In this document: positions 31,667 through 40,670 of the stretch, piece by piece | Position numbering within the stretch: the first letter of the stretch is position 1 | Layout: each line of letters opens with the position of its first letter | Assembly (NCBI GenBank): GCA_024742765.1 | Contig: JANSXT010000006.1 | Coordinates: 62,001 to 126,000, forward strand | Length of the DNA: 64,000 bases | Reading direction: 5' to 3' | Origin: Phyllobacteriaceae bacterium | GTDB lineage: Bacteria > Pseudomonadota > Alphaproteobacteria > Rhizobiales > Rhizobiaceae | The notes under the pieces: model-generated | Told to the model about the DNA's origin: nothing | Database searches by the model: none | The model's input: only the letters and a program-made list of their open reading frames with translations | Program-made: the position numbers and the translations under genes

Positions 31667-34555
31667 ATGACTTCCCATCGGCGTCCCGAAGGCGGCAGCG
31701 CGATAGACCGTGACGACACGGTCGGCTTCACGGTCGACGGCCGGCAATATTTTGGCCTGGCCGGCGACACGCTCGCCGCGGCGCTTCTGGCCAATGGCGT
31801 GCGTGTGATGGGCCGCTCGTTCAAATATCATCGCCCGCGCGGCGTGGTGGCGATCGGCGTCGACGAGCCCAACGCGCTCTTCACCGTCACCACCGATGGC
31901 GTGCGCGAGCCGAACGTGCGTGCTACCGAGATCGAGGTCTTCGACGGGCTGGCCGTCGAGAGCCAGAACCGCTGGCCATCGCTCGACAATGACCTGATGG
32001 CCGTCAACCAGCTTGGCGGCAAGGCGCTCGCGGCCGGCTTTTACTACAAGACCTTCATGGGCCCGGTGATCGGCCCGCTGAAGGGCACACGGTTCTGGAT
32101 GATGTGCGAACATGTCATCCGTCGCGCGGCAGGCCTCGGACGGCCCGGCACGGCGCGCGACGAAAGCCGCTATGAGCGCATCAACGCCTTTTGCGACCTG
32201 CTTGTCGTCGGCGGCGGGCTGGCCGGACTTCACACGGCACTTGAAGCGTCCGAAGCAGGCAAGCGCGTCATCGTGTGCGAGCTGGAGCCGCGCTGGGGCG
32301 GCGGGGCCGATGGCAAAAAAGAGTCCGAAATCAGACAGATCGTCGACTCGCTTGAATCAAAACCCGATGTCACGCTGCTCAACCGGACAACGGTTTGGGG
32401 CTGGTATGACGGCAACACGCTGGCTGCGACCGAGCGCATCACCGATCATCTGCGGACCGCGCCGGAAGGCGCGCCACGCCACCGCCATTGGGTGATCCGC
32501 ACGGGGCATGTGGCGCTGGCCACCGGCGCGCTGGAACGCCCGATCGTCTTTCCCGGCAATGACCGGCCCGGCGTGATGCTGGCCGATGCCGGGCACCGCT
32601 ATGCGGAGACGTTCGGCGTTTTGCCGGGCCAGCATCTGACGGTCCTGACCAACAATGACAGCGCCTATCAGGCGGCGGCGGCGCTGCGTCATGTGGGCGC
32701 CAACATCCGGGCGATCATCGATGTCCGGCCGGAGATCGGCGCCGGCGCGCAAAGGCTGGCCGACCGCGCCGGCGGCGCGCTGAAGCTGGGCCACGCGGTG
32801 GTCGGCACGAGCGGCGCCAAGGGCCTCAAGACGATCTCGGTCGCCCGTTACAATCACCAGACGAAGAGCTTTTCGGGCGGCTCCGAACAGATCGAGACCG
32901 ATTGCCTGCTGGTCTCCGGCGGCTGGTCGCCGGTTGTCCATCTGGCGAGCCAGGCCGGCGCGCAGCCGATCTGGGACGAAGCGCTGCAGGCTTTCCTGCC
33001 ACCGGATCCGGACAAGCACTGGTCCGTGCACGGCGCGGCAGCGGGCGATCTCGACTTCGGGCACGATCTCTCGCCCGCTCCGGCTCCGGTCTTCGAGATT
33101 CGGCATCCCGGCAAGGCGTTCGTCGATTTCCAACACGATGTGACCGCCGACGATGTGCGCCTCGCCCATCAGGAAGGCTTCCGGTCGGTCGAGCATCTCA
33201 AGCGCTACACGACGCTCGGCATGGCGACCGATCAGGGCAAGACCTCCAACATCGCCGGTCTCGCCATCATGGCGGATGCGCTCAAAATGCCGATCCCGGA
33301 GGTCGGCACGACGCGCTTCCGCCCGCCCTACACGGCCGCCTCGCTCGGTGCGATCGCCGCCGAACGCTATGGTGATCTGTTCCCGCACCGGCTGACGCCG
33401 ATGCATGACTGGCATACCGACCATGGCGCGCGCATGTATGCCGCCGGCCATTGGGAGCGGCCCGAGAGCTACAACCGCACCGGCGAAACGGTCGAACAGG
33501 CCTATGTGTGCGAGGCGAAGATCGTGCGCCAGGGCGTCGGGCTGGTCGATGTGTCGACGCTGGGCAAGATCGACATTGCCGGTCCCGATGCGGCCGAATT
33601 CCTCAACCGTGTCTACACGAACGGCTTTGCCAAGCTGCCGGTGAACAAGGCGCGCTACGGGTTGATGCTGCGCGAGGACGGGTTCGCCATGGATGACGGC
33701 ACCACCTGGCGCCTCGCCAAAAACCGCTTCCTGATGACGACCACCACGGCCAATGCCGGCAAGGTGATGAGCCATCTGGAATTGTGCCTCGATGTTCATT
33801 GGCCGGATTTGCGCGTCCATGTCACCTCGGTTACCGACCAATGGGCCGGCGCGGCGATCGCCGGGCCGAAATCGCGCGAAGTGCTGGCGTCCTGCGTCAC
33901 CGGCACCGCGGTCGACAATGACGCCCTGCCCTTCATGGGCATCGTCCATGGCACGATTTCCGGTGTGCCGGTGATGATCTGCCGCCTCTCTTTCTCGGGC
34001 GAACTGGCCTATGAGGTCTATTGCGGCGCCCATCACGGCACCCATGTCTGGGAGGCGCTGATGACGGCCGGAAAACCCTTTGCCATCGCGCCTTACGGGC
34101 TCGAGGCGCTCGGCACGCTGCGCATCGAAAAGGGCCATGTCACGGCGGCCGAGATCGACGGGCGCACCACCGCCCGCGACCTGCATCTGGACTGGATGCT
34201 GTCCTCGAAAAAGCCCTTTGTCGGCTCGGCGATGATGGACCGCGAAGGGCTGACGGACAAAAGCCGCTGGACGCTGGTCGGCGTTGTCTCGCGCTCGGGC
34301 GAAAAGCTGCATGGCGGCGCCCATGTGGTCGCCGGCGACCGCGACGAACCGGGCGCGAGCCTTGGCCATCTGACCGCAATGGCCTTTTCGCCGGAGATGA
34401 ACGCCTATGTCGGGCTCGCACTGATTGAAGATGGCGAAAGCCGGATCGGCCAGCATCTTTATGCGGCCGACCCGGTGCGCTCGCAGACGCACATTCCGAT
34501 CGAGATCGTCAGTCACCATATGGTGGATCCGAAGGGGGAGCGGATGCATGGCTGA
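31667..34555 (+). CDS. soxA: Sarcosine oxidase subunit alpha
   Basis: A 962-aa subunit. Residues 20-105 are a 2Fe-2S-ferredoxin-like fold (TVDGRQYFGLAGDTLAAALL, GRSFKYHRPRGVV); residues about 170-540 an NAD-binding part (CDLLVVGGGLAGLHTALEAS, VALATGALERPIVFPGNDRP); residues about 575-960 a GcvT-like tetrahydrofolate domain (GLVDVSTLGKIDIAGPDAAE, FSGELAYEVYCG, LEALGTLRIEKGHVTAAEID). The N-terminal ferredoxin-like part lacks cluster cysteines, as in other SoxA. Full family length. The ATG at 31667 lies 30 bp after repeat C, and its end overlaps soxG by 8 bases. Confidence 0.93.
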   Translation: MTSHRRPEGGSAIDRDDTVGFTVDGRQYFGLAGDTLAAALLANGVRVMGRSFKYHRPRGVVAIGVDEPNALFTVTTDGVREPNVRATEIEVFDGLAVESQNRWPSLDNDLMAVNQLGGKALAAGFYYKTFMGPVIGPLKGTRFWMMCEHVIRRAAGLGRPGTARDESRYERINAFCDLLVVGGGLAGLHTALEASEAGKRVIVCELEPRWGGGADGKKESEIRQIVDSLESKPDVTLLNRTTVWGWYDGNTLAATERITDHLRTAPEGAPRHRHWVIRTGHVALATGALERPIVFPGNDRPGVMLADAGHRYAETFGVLPGQHLTVLTNNDSAYQAAAALRHVGANIRAIIDVRPEIGAGAQRLADRAGGALKLGHAVVGTSGAKGLKTISVARYNHQTKSFSGGSEQIETDCLLVSGGWSPVVHLASQAGAQPIWDEALQAFLPPDPDKHWSVHGAAAGDLDFGHDLSPAPAPVFEIRHPGKAFVDFQHDVTADDVRLAHQEGFRSVEHLKRYTTLGMATDQGKTSNIAGLAIMADALKMPIPEVGTTRFRPPYTAASLGAIAAERYGDLFPHRLTPMHDWHTDHGARMYAAGHWERPESYNRTGETVEQAYVCEAKIVRQGVGLVDVSTLGKIDIAGPDAAEFLNRVYTNGFAKLPVNKARYGLMLREDGFAMDDGTTWRLAKNRFLMTTTTANAGKVMSHLELCLDVHWPDLRVHVTSVTDQWAGAAIAGPKSREVLASCVTGTAVDNDALPFMGIVHGTISGVPVMICRLSFSGELAYEVYCGAHHGTHVWEALMTAGKPFAIAPYGLEALGTLRIEKGHVTAAEIDGRTTARDLHLDWMLSSKKPFVGSAMMDREGLTDKSRWTLVGVVSRSGEKLHGGAHVVAGDRDEPGASLGHLTAMAFSPEMNAYVGLALIEDGESRIGQHLYAADPVRSQTHIPIEIVSHHMVDPKGERMHG

Positions 34556-35159
34556 ACCCTTCATCTCGACACCGGTCATCACGGACGCCGCCGAAAGCCC
34601 GCTCGTGGGGCATTACGAACAGGGCACGTTTGGCAATCTCGACCGCGGCGCGCAAGTGACGCTGACCGAGCGTTTTCCGCTGGCGATCTGCGATGTGTTT
34701 GCCTGGACGGGCAGCGAGACCAAGAGCGCCAATGCCATCAAGCGCGCGACGAAACTCGCTTTAACGAAAACAAGGGACGCGGTGTCCGAAGACGCGCAGG
34801 CCTTCCGCCACGCGCCGGGCCGCTGGACAGTGATCGCCATCGATCCCGCCCTGCCCGAAACTCTGACGACGGCGGTCGGCGACAATGCGACGGTCGTCGA
34901 TTTGAGCCATGGCCGCACGGTGCTGCGCATTGATGGCGGCCAATCGCGCCGGGTTCTGTCCAAGCTTTTCCCGATCGATTTCAAATCGGACTGTTTCCCG
35001 CTGGAAAAGGGCATCGCCACCAAACACCATGAGATCTTCGCGCAAATCCAGCGCGTCGGCGACGATGCCTTCGACATCATCGTCTTCCGCTCCTATGCGC
35101 GCGCCTTCTGGCACGCGCTGAGGCGCTCCAGCGAAGAGGTCGGCTACGCGGTGGAGTGA
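34548..35159 (+). CDS. soxG: Sarcosine oxidase subunit gamma
   Basis: A 203-aa protein, the smallest-conserved Sox subunit, with the GcvT-related fold: AESPLVGHYEQGTFG near the N-terminus, then GRWTVIAIDPALPETL, SHGRTVLRIDGGQSRRVLSK and FAQIQRVGDDAFDIIVFRSY. It overlaps the soxA stop by 8 bases, with AAGGGGGAG at 34531-34540 as ribosome site. Its end overlaps the TetR gene on the other strand by 16 bases. Confidence 0.9.
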   Translation: MAEPFISTPVITDAAESPLVGHYEQGTFGNLDRGAQVTLTERFPLAICDVFAWTGSETKSANAIKRATKLALTKTRDAVSEDAQAFRHAPGRWTVIAIDPALPETLTTAVGDNATVVDLSHGRTVLRIDGGQSRRVLSKLFPIDFKSDCFPLEKGIATKHHEIFAQIQRVGDDAFDIIVFRSYARAFWHALRRSSEEVGYAVE

Positions 35160-35698
35160 GCCAGCGCCATCTCGGCGAGCATGGCGACATCGGCTTCGGC
35201 GTCCCGATCGCCGGCATCGACCAGCGCGTAATCGCCCAGCCACGCCCGGTAGACGATGCGCGCCCGGGCGTCCGCCTCATCCGGCGGCACGCCAGCGTCC
35301 TTGAGCAGGTCGACCAGAAAGCCGATCCGTCGCCGGTCGATGTCGCCGACTGCCTCCGCCACGGCCGCATCGCTGCCCGCCCAAAGGCGAAAAGCCCGTT
35401 CCAGCGCGCCGTCGTCTGCAAAGCAGCGGGCCAGCAACTCTCGCAGCAGGTCACCCGCCGGCAGGTCCAGGCCCTGCACCTCGGCGATCACATCGTCGGT
35501 CTCGGCCCTCGCCCACCGCTTAACCAGCGCGTCGAGCAGCGCTTTGCGGTTCTTGAAGTGCCAGTAGAAGCTGCCGCGTGTCATGCCGATCTTTGTCGCC
35601 AGCACATCGACTTTCACCGCCGCCGGACCGCCTTCGGCCAGTGCGGCAAGGCCGGCGTCGATCCAGTCATCGGGGCTCAGTCGGTCGTGATCGGGCAT
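35144..35698 (-). CDS. TetR/AcrR-family repressor
   Basis: A 184-aa regulator. The N-terminal helix-turn-helix is DAGLAALAEGGPAAVKVDVL then ATKIGMTRGSFYWHFKNRKA (about 15-55), unmistakably TetR; the C-terminal ligand domain is helical. ATG 35698 is used because upstream codons run through the operator region. A perfect 14-base palindrome lies four bases upstream of the start and a related site 44 bases further; both also precede the divergent NADH-azoreductase-type gene, which is therefore the likely target. Confidence 0.85.
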   Translation of the reverse strand: MPDHDRLSPDDWIDAGLAALAEGGPAAVKVDVLATKIGMTRGSFYWHFKNRKALLDALVKRWARAETDDVIAEVQGLDLPAGDLLRELLARCFADDGALERAFRLWAGSDAAVAEAVGDIDRRRIGFLVDLLKDAGVPPDEADARARIVYRAWLGDYALVDAGDRDAEADVAMLAEMALAHSTA

Positions 35699-35701
35699 TC
35701 C

Positions 35702-35715
35702 ATACACTAGTGTAT
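35702..35715. promoter_or_regulatory. TetR operator O1 (perfect palindrome)
   Basis: ATACACTAGTGTAT is its own reverse complement. It ends at a TTGACA (35715-35720) that could be the -35 box of the rightward azoreductase-type gene, and lies just before the TetR start on the other strand, so binding would block both. Confidence 0.65.
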
Positions 35716-35745
35716 TGACAGCGGCCCGTCTATCGCTCATTTTCC

Positions 35746-35759
35746 AAACACAACTGTAT
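35746..35759. promoter_or_regulatory. TetR operator O2 (degenerate copy)
   Basis: AAACACAACTGTAT matches operator O1 at 11 of 14 positions, keeping both half-sites (ACAC and TGTAT). It is 44 bases from O1 (start to start), about four helical turns, and sits directly before the ribosome site of the azoreductase-type gene. Confidence 0.5.
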
Positions 35760-35769
35760 GGAGATGCCG

Positions 35770-36396
35770 ATGACCTGCCTGCTGCACATCGATGCAAGCG
35801 TCGATCTGGATGGTTCGAACACACGCCGCCTGTCGGCGCGCTTCGTCGATCTATGGAAAGAGCGCAATCCGGGCGCAAAGATCCTGCGCCGCGATCTCGG
35901 CCGTGATCCGGCGCCACCGCTGACCCACACATTCGCCAAGGCGGTCAAGGATCCCGAATTGCGCGCGACGGGGGATACGGGCGCGGCCTGGGCGGCTTCT
36001 GAAGCCCTTTCCGACGAGTTTCTCGCCGCCGACCGCTATGTCGTCGGCATGCCGATGCACATTCTGACCGTGCCATCGACCTTCAAGGCCTATGTGGAAC
36101 AGATTTTCCACGAAGAGCGCGTCTTCAGGATGGACGAGACCGGTTTTTCCGGCCTTCTGGGCGGCCGCAAATTCCTGTTCTTCCTGTCAAAGGGTGCCGA
36201 TTATCGCCCCGGCGCACCGCTCGAAGACTTCGACATGCTGGAGCCTTACCTTCTCAAGCTCCTCACCTTTTGCGGCGTCTCCGAAGAGGATATCGGCTTT
36301 GTCGCGGTCAACAATGCGCTGTCGCCAGAGGGGCCGGACGAGGACGACCAGAACCGCGCCCGAGACGGGATCGCAGAACTGGCCGAAATCTGGTAG
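35770..36396 (+). CDS. FMN-dependent NADH-azoreductase/NAD(P)H oxidoreductase
   Basis: A 208-aa flavodoxin-fold protein: CLLHIDASVDLDGSNTRRLS (phosphate-binding loop for FMN, about 3-22), ADRYVVGMPMHILTVPSTFK (the P-M-x-N-F-like loop, here PMHILTVP), and KFLFFLSKGADYRPG. AzoR-type enzymes reduce quinones and azo compounds by two electrons. ATG 35770 is preferred over 35758 and 35764 because GGAG (35760-35763) would serve it. Divergent from a TetR gene that probably represses it, as for the AzoR-TetR pairs that respond to electrophiles. Confidence 0.82.
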   Translation: MTCLLHIDASVDLDGSNTRRLSARFVDLWKERNPGAKILRRDLGRDPAPPLTHTFAKAVKDPELRATGDTGAAWAASEALSDEFLAADRYVVGMPMHILTVPSTFKAYVEQIFHEERVFRMDETGFSGLLGGRKFLFFLSKGADYRPGAPLEDFDMLEPYLLKLLTFCGVSEEDIGFVAVNNALSPEGPDEDDQNRARDGIAELAEIW

Positions 36397-36435
36397 CCGG
36401 CATCCGGCAAAGCGTCCAAAAAACGCGCACGACTG

Positions 36436-37740
36436 CTATCTGGCTGTATGTGCCACCCGCCCCGCCACATAGCTCGCCCTGACCGCGCGGTCGTCGCCAA
36501 GCGTCTGCAGGACGAAGAGTTCCTCGGCCAGCGTTTCGGCGGTTTCCATGCGCAGCGCCATGGCGTCGGTCGCGGTCGCATCGAGCACGATGAAGTCCGC
36601 TTCAGTGCCCGCGTCCAGCGTGCCGATCCTGTCCGCCATGCCGATCGCCTCGGCATTGCCGCGTGTCGCCTGCCAGAAGGCGCGGAAGGGATGGTAGCGA
36701 TGTCCTTGCAGGTTGAGCACCTTGTAGCCCTCGTCCAGCGCCTTCAGAAGCGACCATGACGTGCCGCCGCCAATGTCGGTGGCAATCGCCGTGCGCACGC
36801 CGCCGCCCCTGATGCGATCGAGATCAAACAATCCGCTGCCCAGGAACAGGTTCGAAGTGGGGCAGAAGACGGCCACCGCGCCCGTGTCCGCCATGCGTTC
36901 GATCTCGCGCGCCGACAGATGGATGCAGTGTCCCATCAGGCTCTTTTGGGTCAAAAGGCCGAACCGCTCATAGACGTCGGTATAGTCGAGCGCATCGGGA
37001 AACAGCGCCGCAACGGCTTCGATCTCGCCATGGTTTTCGCTCAGATGGGTCTGTATCAGGCAATCGGGATGTTCGCGCGCCAGCGCGCCGGACGCCTCCA
37101 TCTGTGCATCGGTCGAGGTCAGCGCGAAGCGCGGGCTGATCGCGACTTCAAGCCGCCCCTGCCCGTGCCATTGGTCGATCAGCGCCTTGGTATCGTCATA
37201 GCCGGACTGGGCCGTGTCGGTCAGCGCCTCGGGCGCGTTGCGGTCCATCATCACTTTTCCAGTGACCAGCCGCATGTGGCGCGTCGCCGCCTCCGCCAGA
37301 AGCGCATTGGCCGACGCCTTGTGCACCGAGCCGAAGGCGACGCAGGTCGTCGTGCCGTGCGCGAGCAGCATGTCGCAGAACCGGTGTGCCATGGCGGCTG
37401 CGAAATGCGGGTCGGCATATTTTTGCTCCTCAATGAACGTGTAGGTGTTCAGCCATTCGAGCAGCGAGCCCGCATAGGACGCCACCACCTGGCCCTGCGG
37501 GAAATGAATGTGCGGATCGACGAAGCCGGGCAGGATCAGATGTGGCCGGTGATCGGCATGGTCCGCACCGCGATGCGCGGCGGGCAGATCGGCCCAATCG
37601 CCCGCCCAGACGATCCGCCCGTCGCGGCAGACCAGACCGCCATCGTCGGCATAGGTGAAAGCCGCCTCGTCATCGGCACCCAGCGGCTCGCGGTGAAACC
37701 ACAACAGCCGCCCGCGCACGATCATCGTGTCTTCCGACAT
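36436..37740 (-). CDS. guaD: Guanine deaminase
   Basis: A 434-aa amidohydrolase. Zinc-site motifs: LILPGFVDPHIHFPQGQVVA (H-x-H, about 68-87), IQTHLSENHGEIEAVA (His and Glu, about 230-245), GHCIHLSAREIERM, and FCPTSNLFLGSGLFDLDRIR then TAIATDIGGGTSWSLLKA (the catalytic Asp). These are the guanine deaminase signatures, giving xanthine and ammonia from guanine. Full length. No other purine gene is adjacent. Confidence 0.9.
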   Translation of the reverse strand: MSEDTMIVRGRLLWFHREPLGADDEAAFTYADDGGLVCRDGRIVWAGDWADLPAAHRGADHADHRPHLILPGFVDPHIHFPQGQVVASYAGSLLEWLNTYTFIEEQKYADPHFAAAMAHRFCDMLLAHGTTTCVAFGSVHKASANALLAEAATRHMRLVTGKVMMDRNAPEALTDTAQSGYDDTKALIDQWHGQGRLEVAISPRFALTSTDAQMEASGALAREHPDCLIQTHLSENHGEIEAVAALFPDALDYTDVYERFGLLTQKSLMGHCIHLSAREIERMADTGAVAVFCPTSNLFLGSGLFDLDRIRGGGVRTAIATDIGGGTSWSLLKALDEGYKVLNLQGHRYHPFRAFWQATRGNAEAIGMADRIGTLDAGTEADFIVLDATATDAMALRMETAETLAEELFVLQTLGDDRAVRASYVAGRVAHTAR

Positions 37741-37878
37741 GGGTTCGGGTCTCCGGCCAAACGGGCAAACTATGGGCGAGATCGCGGCGTAAGAAAAGGG
37801 TACGCGTCACGTGCTTGGCGGCCCCGGCCGGCGCGCTAGCTCATGGGCCAAAGCCCACGCGCAAACAGGGTCCATCAC

Positions 37879-38046
37879 ATGGCCAGAACCGCAAAACGTG
37901 ACCTGCCGACAAAGAACTGCGCCACCTGCGGCCGCAACTTCACATGGCGCAAGAAATGGGCGCGCGACTGGGACAATGTGCGCTACTGCTCGGAACGATG
38001 CCGCCGCGCGACAGGCGACGCGCGCCGCCGGACACGCGTGACATAG
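37879..38046 (+). CDS. DUF2256 zinc-ribbon-like small protein
   Basis: A 55-aa basic protein: [20 protein letters not shown] followed by [18 protein letters not shown]. The CxxC and CxxxC pairs suggest a small zinc ribbon; this is the DUF2256 family, of unknown function, often located near cryptochrome/photolyase-like or oxidoreductase genes. ATG 37879 is used; 12 upstream in-frame codons from 37843 are not family-like. Confidence 0.85.
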   Translation: MARTAKRDLPTKNCATCGRNFTWRKKWARDWDNVRYCSERCRRATGDARRRTRVT

Positions 38047-38061
38047 CAAGAGGCGAGCCCG

Positions 38062-39636
38062 TCAGGCGGCCTTGGCCTGCCTGCCCTTCGGGACATCTGG
38101 CTCCGCCTGCCCGGCACGCTCGATATAGGCCAGCACATCGCCCGCCGGCATTGGCCGCGCGAACAGATAGCCCTGCCCAAGGCCAACCCCCATCGTTTCA
38201 AGGATGACGGCCTGCTCGCGGCGCTCGATGCCTTCAGCGACGATGCCCATCTCAAGTTCCTTGGCCACCCCGACCAGCATCTCCACCAAGGCCCGCGTGC
38301 GGAAATCGTTTTCGATCTCGTCGACGAACAGCTTGTCGATCTTGACCCGGTTGGCGCACAGCGATTTCATCAGCGACAGGCCGTTATGGCCGGTGCCCGC
38401 ATCATCCAGCGCGATCTCGAAGCCGGCTTCCTGCAACGCCATCGACACCGCATGGCCGCCATCGCCGCTCGTCAATGGCTGGCGTTCGGTAACTTCAATG
38501 ACGATCTGCGCGCGTGCAAAGCCGGTTTCGCTGACCAGCGCAATCAGCCAGTCGACAAAGCGCGGATTCTCAAGCTGGCAGGGCGTGATGTTGACGGCCA
38601 GGCGCAGATTTCGGTTCGCGGCGAAACAGGCGCCGAGATCAGCATCGGCCTGCCGGATCAGGTGCGCGACAAGCATGTCGGCGCAATCGTTCATCTCCAC
38701 CAGCGGGATGAACCGGGCGGGCGAGATGAAACTGCCGTCGCGCCGTTGCCAGCGCGCCAGCATTTCAAACCCGACCGGCCGTTCGTCAGCAAGCGCCACG
38801 ATCGGCTGATAGTGCGCGATGATCTCGCCACCGGCGATCGCCGCGCGGAAATCGTCGGCAAAATTGCTGCGCGAGACAAAGGCGCGCGCCACCACATAAC
38901 CGGTTGCCAGCGCCGCAAGCATGGCGGCGAACGCAACCAGCCAATCGGTCCTGCCGCTCCATGCGGTGAGCGTGGCATCGTTGACCCGGATGCGGACGCC
39001 TGTCGGATAGCGCGACGAAGTGGCCGAGAATGTGCGATACGCCCCCGGTTCAATCCGTTCGGCGCCTTTCGACACGATGCCGGTGCTCGCGCCAAGATCA
39101 AGGTCGATGGCGGCGCCGTCGCGAATGGGCGCGGGCAGGATGTCGAAAATCAGAAACTGGGTGTTGAGCACCGCCGTGATCGCCCGATCGGCGCCCAGTT
39201 CCCACCGCACGGCCAGTTGATCGGCGGTTCCGTGCATCACGCGGGCCAGCGCGATGCGGTGATTGCGCGCCGTCAGCCATTCGTCCCCGACGACATCGCG
39301 GTCCGGGACCACGCCGGAATCGTTGAACGCCCGGCAAATCGAAACGCCGTCGCGTACTTCGATGTCCCGGATCCCGCCGGTCTCGAAAACCGTCCGCCGG
39401 CTCGCCAGCGCCGTCTCGAAGCCGCAATGGGTGTGGCCCGCCTCGATCATGGCGCCCATGGCGATCACGGCCTGGTCGATGGCGATGTCGGTGCGGTCGA
39501 CCGTGTGTTCGGCAAGCCCGGTCAGATAGGCGCGCTGCCAGTTTTCGACGATCAGCCGCTCGGCGGCATAGGCAAGCGCCAGCGTCACCAGCGCGGCGGC
39601 GGCAAAAACGACGAAAAAACGGACGCGCCAAGACAT
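38062..39636 (-). CDS. EAL-domain cyclic-di-GMP phosphodiesterase with periplasmic sensor
   Basis: A 524-aa inner-membrane protein: a first membrane segment at 6-25 (FFVVFAAAALVTLALAYAAE), a periplasmic CSS-motif-like sensor (30-235) with conserved cysteines in HTHCGFE and VSICRAF (here C-R-A instead of C-S-S), a second segment (LVAFAAMLAALATGYVVARA), and an EAL domain (270-510). EAL signature residues: GFEMLARWQR (ExLxR), LAVNITPCQLENP, VIEVTERQPL, LDDAGTGHNGLSLM (DDFGTG equivalent), KIDKLFV, GIVAEGIERREQ, GYLFARPMP. All main catalytic residues appear present, so it should hydrolyse c-di-GMP. Confidence 0.88.
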   Translation of the reverse strand: MSWRVRFFVVFAAAALVTLALAYAAERLIVENWQRAYLTGLAEHTVDRTDIAIDQAVIAMGAMIEAGHTHCGFETALASRRTVFETGGIRDIEVRDGVSICRAFNDSGVVPDRDVVGDEWLTARNHRIALARVMHGTADQLAVRWELGADRAITAVLNTQFLIFDILPAPIRDGAAIDLDLGASTGIVSKGAERIEPGAYRTFSATSSRYPTGVRIRVNDATLTAWSGRTDWLVAFAAMLAALATGYVVARAFVSRSNFADDFRAAIAGGEIIAHYQPIVALADERPVGFEMLARWQRRDGSFISPARFIPLVEMNDCADMLVAHLIRQADADLGACFAANRNLRLAVNITPCQLENPRFVDWLIALVSETGFARAQIVIEVTERQPLTSGDGGHAVSMALQEAGFEIALDDAGTGHNGLSLMKSLCANRVKIDKLFVDEIENDFRTRALVEMLVGVAKELEMGIVAEGIERREQAVILETMGVGLGQGYLFARPMPAGDVLAYIERAGQAEPDVPKGRQAKAA

Positions 39637-39802
39637 CCCGACACCACCTTCTCCAACGCTTCAGCCATAGCGCGTGTCCCTTACGAAACCGTAATCACCG
39701 ACGGACCGGCAGCATGTCTCCGCGGGGAGGTTTTCGGTTTTGAACCGCGCGCGAACCGCCTATGCTGATAGCCTCGACATCATCAAACCGAAGGCCCGCA
39801 CC

Positions 39803-40105
39803 ATGGCTTCCTGGCCCGACCTGCAAGACATCACCATCGCCGATTTCGAAGCGCGCCGGCAGGCAGCGGTGAAGCTCGTCGCCGATGGCGAGGCGATGCC
39901 GCTCGAGATCGCCGAAATCAATGCGATGGGCCAGTCCGAGCGCGAAGGCGGCGCCTTCTCGGTGGTGCTGCGCGGCCCGCGCGAGCCGGTGGTCGACCAG
40001 GCGACGCATCACCTGGTGTTCGGCGATGACGGACCGATCGATCTGTTTCTGGTGCCGGTCGGAGAAGACGCTTCGGGCATGCTTTACGAGGCGGTGTTCA
40101 CCTGA
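39803..40105 (+). CDS. DUF6916-type protein linked to tail-collar genes
   Basis: A 100-aa beta-rich protein: LQDITIADFEARRQAAVKLV at the start, then FSVVLRGPREPVVDQATHHL and IDLFLVPVGEDASGMLYEAV at the end. This LRGP..DQ.TH.L....G..DLFLVP pattern is one I associate with DUF6916 proteins, which tend to be encoded beside tail-collar 'microcystin-dependent' proteins, as here. Its function is unknown; it may be a baseplate or adaptor-like domain. It converges with the GNAT gene of the tail-collar operon. ATG 39803 is used. Confidence 0.7.
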   Translation: MASWPDLQDITIADFEARRQAAVKLVADGEAMPLEIAEINAMGQSEREGGAFSVVLRGPREPVVDQATHHLVFGDDGPIDLFLVPVGEDASGMLYEAVFT

Positions 40106-40123
40106 CGGTCATTGCGATCCGGG

Positions 40124-40669
40124 TCAGCCGGCGTCCCGGCGCATCAGCCAGTAAACGCCCTTGTCCTCGCGCGGCGTGAAGCCGAGCCGCTCATAAAGCC
40201 GCATCGCGGGGTTGTTCTTCTCCACATGGATGCCGACGCCAAGGCCATCTGCGCCCGCAATCGCGATGACATCCTCCATCAAGGCGCGGCCAAGCCCCTG
40301 CCCGCGCGCCTCGGGCATCAGCGCAATGTCGATGACGCGGATCTCCGACGGCCAGCGCTCCAGATAGAGCCGGCCGATCGGGACGCCGCCGCGCTCGGCG
40401 ATCAGCCAGTCCGCATCGGGATAATGGGCCATATAGTGGGTGTGCTGCGCCTCGAACTGGGCGGCGAGAAAAGCCGCCTTTTCTGCTGCGCTCCATGGCA
40501 GTGGCGCAACTTCCTCCGCCCGTCCCGCCGCATAAAGCGCCGACAGGAAACCCATGTCGGCATCCGTGATGCGGCGGAACGTCAGGCCGTTTGCGGCGGC
40601 GCGCAGCAGGGGCGGCAGCGGCCGGTTGCCTGCCCCATCTTGACCGACCGCCGGCGCGGCTGTCGGCAT
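40124..40669 (-). CDS. GNAT-family N-acetyltransferase
   Basis: A 181-aa acetyltransferase. Acetyl-CoA motif: IDIALMPEARGQGLGRALME (R-G-Q-G-L-G, about 125-145), followed by GVGIHVEKNNPAMRLYERLG (motif B). It is the last gene of the tail-collar operon, two bases after the beta-propeller gene's stop. It could modify one of these secreted-looking proteins or a partner; GNATs recur in tail-collar operons but the substrate is unknown. Confidence 0.82.
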   Translation of the reverse strand: MPTAAPAVGQDGAGNRPLPPLLRAAANGLTFRRITDADMGFLSALYAAGRAEEVAPLPWSAAEKAAFLAAQFEAQHTHYMAHYPDADWLIAERGGVPIGRLYLERWPSEIRVIDIALMPEARGQGLGRALMEDVIAIAGADGLGVGIHVEKNNPAMRLYERLGFTPREDKGVYWLMRRDAG

Positions 40670-40670
40670 G

